DNA of 64,000 bases from Diplosphaera chodatii. Lineage: Eukaryota > Chlorophyta > Trebouxiophyceae > Prasiolales > Stichococcaceae. The notes under the pieces are model-generated. The model worked only from the letters and a program-made list of their open reading frames with translations. It did no database searches and was not told the DNA's origin. Shown here piece by piece: positions 57,497 through 64,000 of the stretch. The DNA is taken from contig JAALGY010000057.1 in assembly GCA_032358165.1 (NCBI GenBank), positions 2,967,873 to 3,031,872 on the forward strand, given 5' to 3'. Each line of letters opens with the position of its first letter. Position 1 is the first letter of the stretch. A program made the translations under genes and the position numbers.

Positions 57497-59695
57497 AGGG
57501 CCGACTGCTCGCTCACAGCGCACCTCGACCCCGGGGAGGCCAGCTTGAGCACGCTGACGCTCCTCGTGCCGCGGCCTGCAGGTGCTGGAGCTGCTGTTCA
57601 GGCCGCTGTGGGGCGCTCAAGACGGCCTGAGGAGACCTGGGCGCCTCCACTCCAGGAGCGCCGCGGCATGTGGATTGCGTGGCGCACCGCCTCCTCCGGC
57701 ACGCTGCATCACTCCGCCAACGGTGGGGCTGGCTCAGTCTGTTGATGCTGACATGTTGAGTGTGCCGAGAGAGCTTTGACTGCCTGCAGCTGAACGGCCC
57801 ACACACGACGACGGCGTGCGCTGACCGCCGAGCAGGTCCTGTGCGCTGGTGTGTATGAACATCTGGCTCTGGCGGCAGGGCAAAGCGGGTGCCGCAGTGA
57901 ACGAGGCGCCGGGGCCTGGTGACATCCGGCTGGTGGTGAGGACCAGGCGGACCGTGCGCCCTGCACGTGGTGCGCATCGTTGCTGGAGGCCCCGTTCGCA
58001 CTCGCATCTGAGCCACCCAAAATCAGATTTGTGTATCGGGGTATTGCTTCAGCAAACACCTGAACTTCTGCCATCTGCAGAGTGGGCGTCTGTGTGACGC
58101 TGGATGCCGTCCCTGCCATATGCACCGCCCGTCTCCAACCAGGTGCGAGTCCACCCCAGCTCCTGCAGGCAGGCAATGCAAGCCGCAGGCCGCCTCTACC
58201 CTGTGCTGAGTGCACATCTGTTTCCAGGCGGTCACTTTGCAGGTCGATGTGCAGTGCTGTACCTGGATGCGATTTCTTGTCTCGGCCTGAGCTCGCAGGC
58301 GGCCAGTGCGATGCCGATGCTGACGTCGGCCGAGCCAGCCGGCGTGCGCCGGGGGGTGCGCACGTTCCGGCAGAGCCACGCCGCACGATCCCCCAGCGGC
58401 GCACTGAGCTCAAGGTGCTGGCGTTGTTGTCACCGTCCACCTGACCCTGACCTGTGCGCCAGGTTGATCCAGCAGTGCAGCTGAAGCACGCGCGGATCGC
58501 CGCCAAGGCTGCAGACAGGGCGGCGACACGCGGGTCGTTGGCTATGATGCTTGCTGGCTGGCAGCCATCGTGATCGCAGGTGGCCTTTCATGTGGACGTG
58601 ACACCTTGTTCGATCTCCTTGCAGCCAGGGCAAGCGGCGAGCCCCACCTGCTGGGGCGCGAGGCGCCACCGCGAGCTGGTGCACGGGCCTGCGGCGGCTG
58701 CCCAACGGGTCCCGCCGCGTGCTGGGCAGCCAGTTTCCCGCTGCAAGCTGTGTCAGCTGATCAGCTGGGGCGATGTGCTGCTGGGCCAGTTCGCCAGCGG
58801 CGGATGTGCGCTTGATTTGCTGCCTGTATTAGCGTTGAGTGGAAGTGTTGAGTAACAGCTGCAACACCTCCAGCTCTGGAATCAGCAGTAACCCACTCGA
58901 TGCTGTAGGGGCCCTGCATGCAGCGGAGTTGCATCTTGACGTGAGGTTCAGCAAAACCCACCGCCGATGGATAAATGGCGGCCAGTAGTCATTGTGTTGC
59001 TACGGCCCTTCCAGGCGGCAGGCTCTCGGACAAGCAATCCCGCATCCAACCTCGACCATGGCACAGACATGGGGCCACATTTCAGCTCCACACCAGCATC
59101 TAGCACAGCGCCAGCACATGCAGAAGCTCGCCCCACATCCAGCATCCCTGTTTGCACCTGCAAGTTCGGCTGTTTGGCCAGCGGTGCATTGCTTCGCTGG
59201 CCTGGATCGACATTGCTTTGAGAGCGGGAGCGCGTTGAAACGGTTGAGCATGCTTGTGCAGTCGCTCTATTGGGGACGCCTGTGCAACTGCAGGTGTGCA
59301 ACGACCATGGCTTGTTGCACCAGTGTCGCGCATGCATGATGCGCGCACGCGCAGATTGCAGTAGTAGTACTCAATCATGCGGCGCCCACATTGCATCGAC
59401 AACATCTGTCATCGCCTGCTGAGCACCCTGGACGCTTCCCGATGTTCACGCTGACTTGCGGCCTTGCAGCGTGCAAGTTGCTGTGGCGAGGGCGTCTTCA
59501 AGTGTCATCTTGGCCGGACGGTCTTCAGGTGGCATGCCGGCATTTGGGTGAGAGCACGGTTCTGCACTTGTGAACTGTGGTTTGATGCTGTTTGTGGGCC
59601 ACCTTTGACGTCCTGACACTGGATTTCAGGACTTAGTGGCTGCCCGGGGCGCTCACCTGGTGCCGGTGGACTCCTTGCAGGTTCGAAGCTTGTCA
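57497..59695. other. Unresolved region before the satellite array
   Basis: Contains exon-like open stretches on both strands up to about 58860 and nothing convincing from there to the array. No family, RNA gene or transposon feature recognised. Confidence 0.3.
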
Positions 59696-62600
59696 ATCAG
59701 GTGGAGAGCCCATCGCTGCTCAGCTTTCCAGTGGTTTGGCAAGCCTGTGGGACGCCTCTGGAAGTCCTGATACACGGACTGCCCTGGCTGTGGCTGCAGG
59801 GTGGTCTGGGGGCAGCAGACTGTTGCGTCTTGAGCGGTACCGGACGGTGTGCAGGTGACGCGCTGCCATCGTGGCTCGTGCCTGGTTCTGACCCTGATAG
59901 CAGTGGTTCTGTGCAGCGCTGGGGATAGTTTTCATGTCCAGACACGGGCACAGCCGCGGCAGTGTCCCCAAGGGCGGCCTTGGGGCCCACCATCTGCTGC
60001 CCTGCTATCGGTGTCGGCCCAGGTTTCAGGTGATGCGCTGCTGGCGTGCTTGGCGCGCGGTCCAGCACATTGTGCGAGTGGTTCTGCCCAGCCTGGGACA
60101 TGGTTTCGATGCTGTGATACAGGCATGGCGCGGGTGCTGGCTTCGGAGGGGAGCTGTAGGCGGTCAGGTGCCGCCCTCTTCTCAACACCCAACGGTAGTT
60201 GGATGGTGCGCTGCCATTGTGTTTTGGACGTGGTTCTGCACGTTGTGGCAGTGGTTCTGCACGGCTTTGTGGACGGGTATCATGTCCTGATACAGGCACG
60301 GCGGCGGCGGTGGCTCCGGGGTGGGCTGGGACCGGCCTTCAGCTGCCCTGCTATCCGAGTTGCAACAGGGTTCCGGAGGTGCGCTGCCGGCTTGGCTTGT
60401 GACTGGTTCTGCGCATGATCGGAGTGGTTCTGCACAGCTTTGTGGATGGTGTTCATGTCCTAACACAGCAATGGCGATGACAATGGCCCCAGGGCGGGCT
60501 GTGGGGCGCCGTCGTCTGCTGATCAACTTTCACCACTGAGCGGTTTCCCGGGTGATGCGCTGTCATTCTTTTGGACGTGGTTCTGCGCATGTTCGCAGTG
60601 GTTCTGCACGGTCTGGGGGATGGCCTTCGTGTTACGATACAGGCACGGCGGCGGCGGTGGCTCCAGGGTGGGCCTGGGGGGCATCATCTGCTGCCCTGTC
60701 GTGCGCATTGTGACGGGGTTCAGGTGGTGCCGCTGCCATTGTGCTTTGAACGTGGTTCTGCACATGCTCGCAGTGGTTCTGCACAGCTTTGTGGTCGGTG
60801 ATCATGTCCTGGTACAGGCATGGCGGCGGCGGTGGCTCCAGGGTGGGCCTGGGGACATCTCAAGCAGGCCCTCCTTCCAGCATTTGACGGGGTTCGGATG
60901 GTGCGCTGTCAGCATGGCTCATGACTGGTTCTGCGCATGGTCACAGTGGTTCTGCACAGCTTTGGGGTCGTTTTACATGTCTTGACACAGCAATGGCGGC
61001 GGCGGTGGCTGCAGGGTGGCCCGGGGGGCGCCTTCCGCTGCCCTCTTATCAGTGTCAACTGGGTTTCATGTGGCGCTGCTGCTGTGTTTGGTGACTGGTT
61101 CTGCGCCTGCTGCGAGTGGTTCTGCACAGCTTGGATCCTGTCTTCGTGTCCTATTATAGGCAGTTGCGACGGCGGTGGCTGCAGGGTGGGCTGGGGGAAC
61201 GTTTCCAGCAGCCCCGCTTACCGGCATTGACGGGTTCAGATGGTGCGCTGCCATCCTGGTTCATGACAGGTTCTGCGCATGTTTGCAGTGGTTCTGCACA
61301 GCTTTGTGGTTGTTTTATGTGTTGTAACACAGCAGCAGCGGCGGCGGTGGCTGCAGGGTGGGATGGGGGCAGCAGAGTGCTGGACTTTACCGGTGGCGTT
61401 GCACGGGTCTCAGATGATGCGCTGCCATTGTTGTTTGGACGTGGTTCTGGGCATGTTCGCAATGGTTTTGCACAGGAGTGGGGATGTTTTACATGTGCTG
61501 ATACAGGCACGGCAGCGGCGGTGGCTCCAGGGTGGGCTGGGGCCGGCCGTCTGTAGCCCTGCTATCCGATTTGGATGCGTCTCAGGTGATGCGCTGCTGG
61601 CTTGGCTTCTGACTGGTTCTGCACATTGTGCGAGTGATTCTGCCCAGCCTGGGACATGGTTTCGATGTTGTGATGCAGGCAGGGCGTGGGCGGGGGCTCC
61701 CGAGTGGAGCTATAGGCGGTCAGGTGCTGCCCTCTTCTCAACACACGACGGTACTTGGGTGATCGATGCGCTGCCACTGTGTTATGCACGTGGTTCTGCG
61801 CACGTTCGCAATGGTTCTGCACAGGTCGTGAGATGTTTTACGTGTGCAGATACAGGCACGGCGGCGGCGGTGGCTCCGGGGCGGGCTAGGGGACGTTTCT
61901 AGCAGCCCCTATTACCGGCGCTGGACGCTTTCCAGGTGATGCGCTGCTGGCTTGGCTTGTGACTGGTTCTGCAGATGTTTGCAGTGGTTCTGCACAGCTT
62001 TGTGGCAGTTCTCATGTGCTGAAACAGGCACGGCGGCGGCGGTGGCTCCGGGGTGGGCTATGGGACGCCGTCTGCTGGTCAACTCCCACCACTGAAGCGG
62101 TTTTCAGGTGGTGCGCTGTCACTGCGATTTGTGCATGGTTCTGGCCCTATTGCGAATGGTTCTGCACAGCTTTGGGGATGTTTTACATGACCTGACACAG
62201 CAGTTGCGACGGCGGTGGCTGCAGGGTGGCCCGGGGGAACATTTCCGGCCACCCCTCCTAATGGCGTTGCACGGGTCTCAGATGATGCGCTTTCACCGCG
62301 GTTTGCACGTGGTTCTGCCCATGGCGGCGGTGGTTCTGCACGGTTTGGGAGATAGGTTTCATGTCCTGATACAGGCATGGCGGCGGTGGTGGCTCCGGGG
62401 TGGGCTGGGGGCAGCAGACTGCTGCACACCTATTGGTACCAGACGGGGCGCAGGTGATGTGCTGTCACAGCGATCTGTGACTGGTTCTGGTCCTGTAGCG
62501 TGCGGTTCTGTACTGCCCGTGGGCTGCTTTTGATGCGGTGACAGGACACTCGCGGCGGCGGTGGCTCCAGGGTGGGCTGGGGGCGGTTTCATGCAGCCCC

Positions 62601-64000
62601 ACCTATCGGCGTTGAGCGGTTTTCAAGTGGTGCGCTGTCACTGCGATTTGTGCATGGTACTGCACATGGTGGCAGTGGTTTTGCACGGCTTCATGGCTGG
62701 TTTTCATGTCCTGATACAGCAGTGGCGGCGGCAGTGGCTGCAGGGTGGGCTGGGGACATTTTCTGCTGCCCCACTTGTTGGCGCTGGACAGGTATCAGGT
62801 GGTGCGCTGCCATCCTGGTTCATGACAGGTTCTGCGCATGATCTCAGTGGTTCTGCACAGCTCTGTGGACGGTGATCATGTCCCGATACAGGCATGGCGG
62901 TGGCGGTGGCTCCGGGGTGGGCCTGGGGGCTGCAGACTCTTGCGCTCCTATCAGCATTGGAAGGGGCGCAGGTGGCGCGCTGTCACTGCGATTTGTGCAT
63001 GGTTCCGCGCATGGTGGCAGTGGTTCTGCACAGCTTTGCGGTTGTGTTATATGTTCTGACACAGCAGTTGCGACGGCGGTGGCTGCAGGGTGGGCTGGGG
63101 GCAGCAGAGTGCTGGACTTTACCGGTGCTCGACATGTTATCAAGGCGATGTGCTGCGCTGCGACTTGTGCATGGTTCTGGTCCTGGTGCGAGTGGTTTTG
63201 TATAGCTTGGGAGATGCGTTTTCAAGTCTGAACATGCTTCCTGCGATGGCGGTGGCTGCAGGGTGGGTTGGGGGCAGCTTTTTGGCTGCACTTTCACCGG
63301 TACTGGACGGGTTTCAAGGTGCTGCGCTGCTGCTGTGTTTTCCGACTGGTTCTGCGCCTGATCGCAGTGGTTCTGCACAGCCCTGGAGATGGTCTTCGCG
63401 TCCTGATACAGGCACGGCGGCGGCGGTGGCTCCAGGGTGGCCTGGGGGACATTCCCAGACGCCCCTCCTATCGGCGTCAAACCAGTCTCCATATGGTGCG
63501 CTGCCATTGTTGTTTGGACTGGTTTTGCACATGATCGCAGCGGTTTCACCCAGCTTTGGGAATGGTTTTTATGTTCTGATACATGGTTTGCGCCGGCGGT
63601 GGGTCCAGGGTGGGCTGAATCCAGCCTTTCGCTGCCCAACTCCCACCACTGAGCGGGGTTCAGGTGATGCTCTGCCATTGTGCTATGGATCTGGTTCTGC
63701 GCATGTTCGCGATGGTTCTGCACAGCTTTGGGGTCGTTTTACATGTCCTGACACAGGCATGGCACCTACGGTGGATCCAGGGTGGGCTGGGGCTAGCCTC
63801 CCTGCCACCCCTCCTACTGGCATTGCACGGGTCTCAGATGATGCGCTGCCGAGGCTGCTTTGGACGTGGTTCCGGGCATGTTCGCAATGGTTCTGCACAG
63901 CTTTGTGGATGTTTCACATGTGCTGATACAGGAGTTGCGGTGGCAAAGCCTCCAGGGTGGGCCTGGGGGCAGCAGACTGCTGCCCCTCCTATCGGCACTG
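59696..64000. repeat. Tandem array of a ~173-bp satellite-like monomer
   Basis: The phrase 'GATGCGCTG', or a close variant, recurs at about 59860, 60035, 60208, 60381, 60557, 60730, 60903, 61073, 61245, 61419, 61591, 61768, 61941, 62113, 62287, 62460, 62632, 62803, 62977, 63155, 63324, 63498, 63669 and 63844. Spacings fall between about 169 and 178 bases, mostly 172-174. Each unit runs through GTGGTTCTGC, a second GGTTCTGCACAGCTT, ATGTCCTGATACAGGCA, GGCGGCGGTGGCTCCAGGGT and GGGCTGGGGGCAGCAG. A degenerate unit starts near 59696. About 25 units are present and the array is cut by the window end. The monomer is not a multiple of three, so long open frames in it do not keep one phase. Confidence 0.92.

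Noticed and set aside
59697..60299. Long ORFs within the satellite array on both strands
   Set aside because: The ~173-base unit is not divisible by three, so each ORF changes phase from unit to unit and no frame is kept. Openness follows from high GC.
59696..64000. CRISPR array as explanation of the regular repeats
   Set aside because: The whole unit is repeated with gradual divergence and there are no unique spacers; the host is a eukaryote.
1..64000. tRNA or rRNA genes
   Set aside because: I scanned by eye for T-loop GGTTC-A-TCC patterns and rRNA-like sequence and found none with a matching fold; a covariance search would be decisive.

Overview
This is nuclear DNA of a green alga (Chlorophyta). 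The signs are GC-rich exons cut by many short introns that mostly run GT...(T)GCAG, a plastid/outer-envelope targeting factor of the AKR2 type, a predicted plastid membrane protein with a transit-like N-terminus, plant-type TTTAGGG-like sequence, and Gly/Ala/Gln-rich linkers. A trebouxiophyte or relative is plausible, but I cannot name the genus. Genes were read by joining exons in phase, so internal exon edges are firm only where stated.

Layout: 325-3806 (+) chromodomain nuclear protein; 4499-6883 (-) AKR2-like ankyrin chaperone; about 7616-10874 (-) PP2C-family phosphatase; 10953-13294 (+) REX4-type 3'-5' exonuclease, head to head with the phosphatase; 13774-16891 (+) predicted plastid membrane protein; 17599-21159 (-) and 21808-25940 (+) two divergent major-facilitator transporters; 26522-28870 (+) class I glutamine amidotransferase with a novel tail and an organellar rpl5 fragment in an intron; 29866-33616 (-) TPR-CHAT protease-like protein; 35099-36312 (+) a second, partial copy of the amidotransferase tail; 36840-47175 (+) SHPRH-type SNF2/RING ubiquitin ligase with a PHD finger; 47913-55330 (-) sn-1 diacylglycerol lipase; 55331-59695 poorly resolved; about 59696-64000 a tandem array of a roughly 173-bp monomer that runs off the window.

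The genes are ordinary eukaryotic singletons with no operon logic. Three sit together as chromatin or nucleic-acid functions (chromodomain protein, REX4, SHPRH), two as lipid or solute handling (DAGL, Spinster-like MFS). The most unusual parts are the 173-bp satellite-like array, the TPR-CHAT gene bracketed by a directly repeated 1.2-kb segment, and the rpl5-like organellar insertion.
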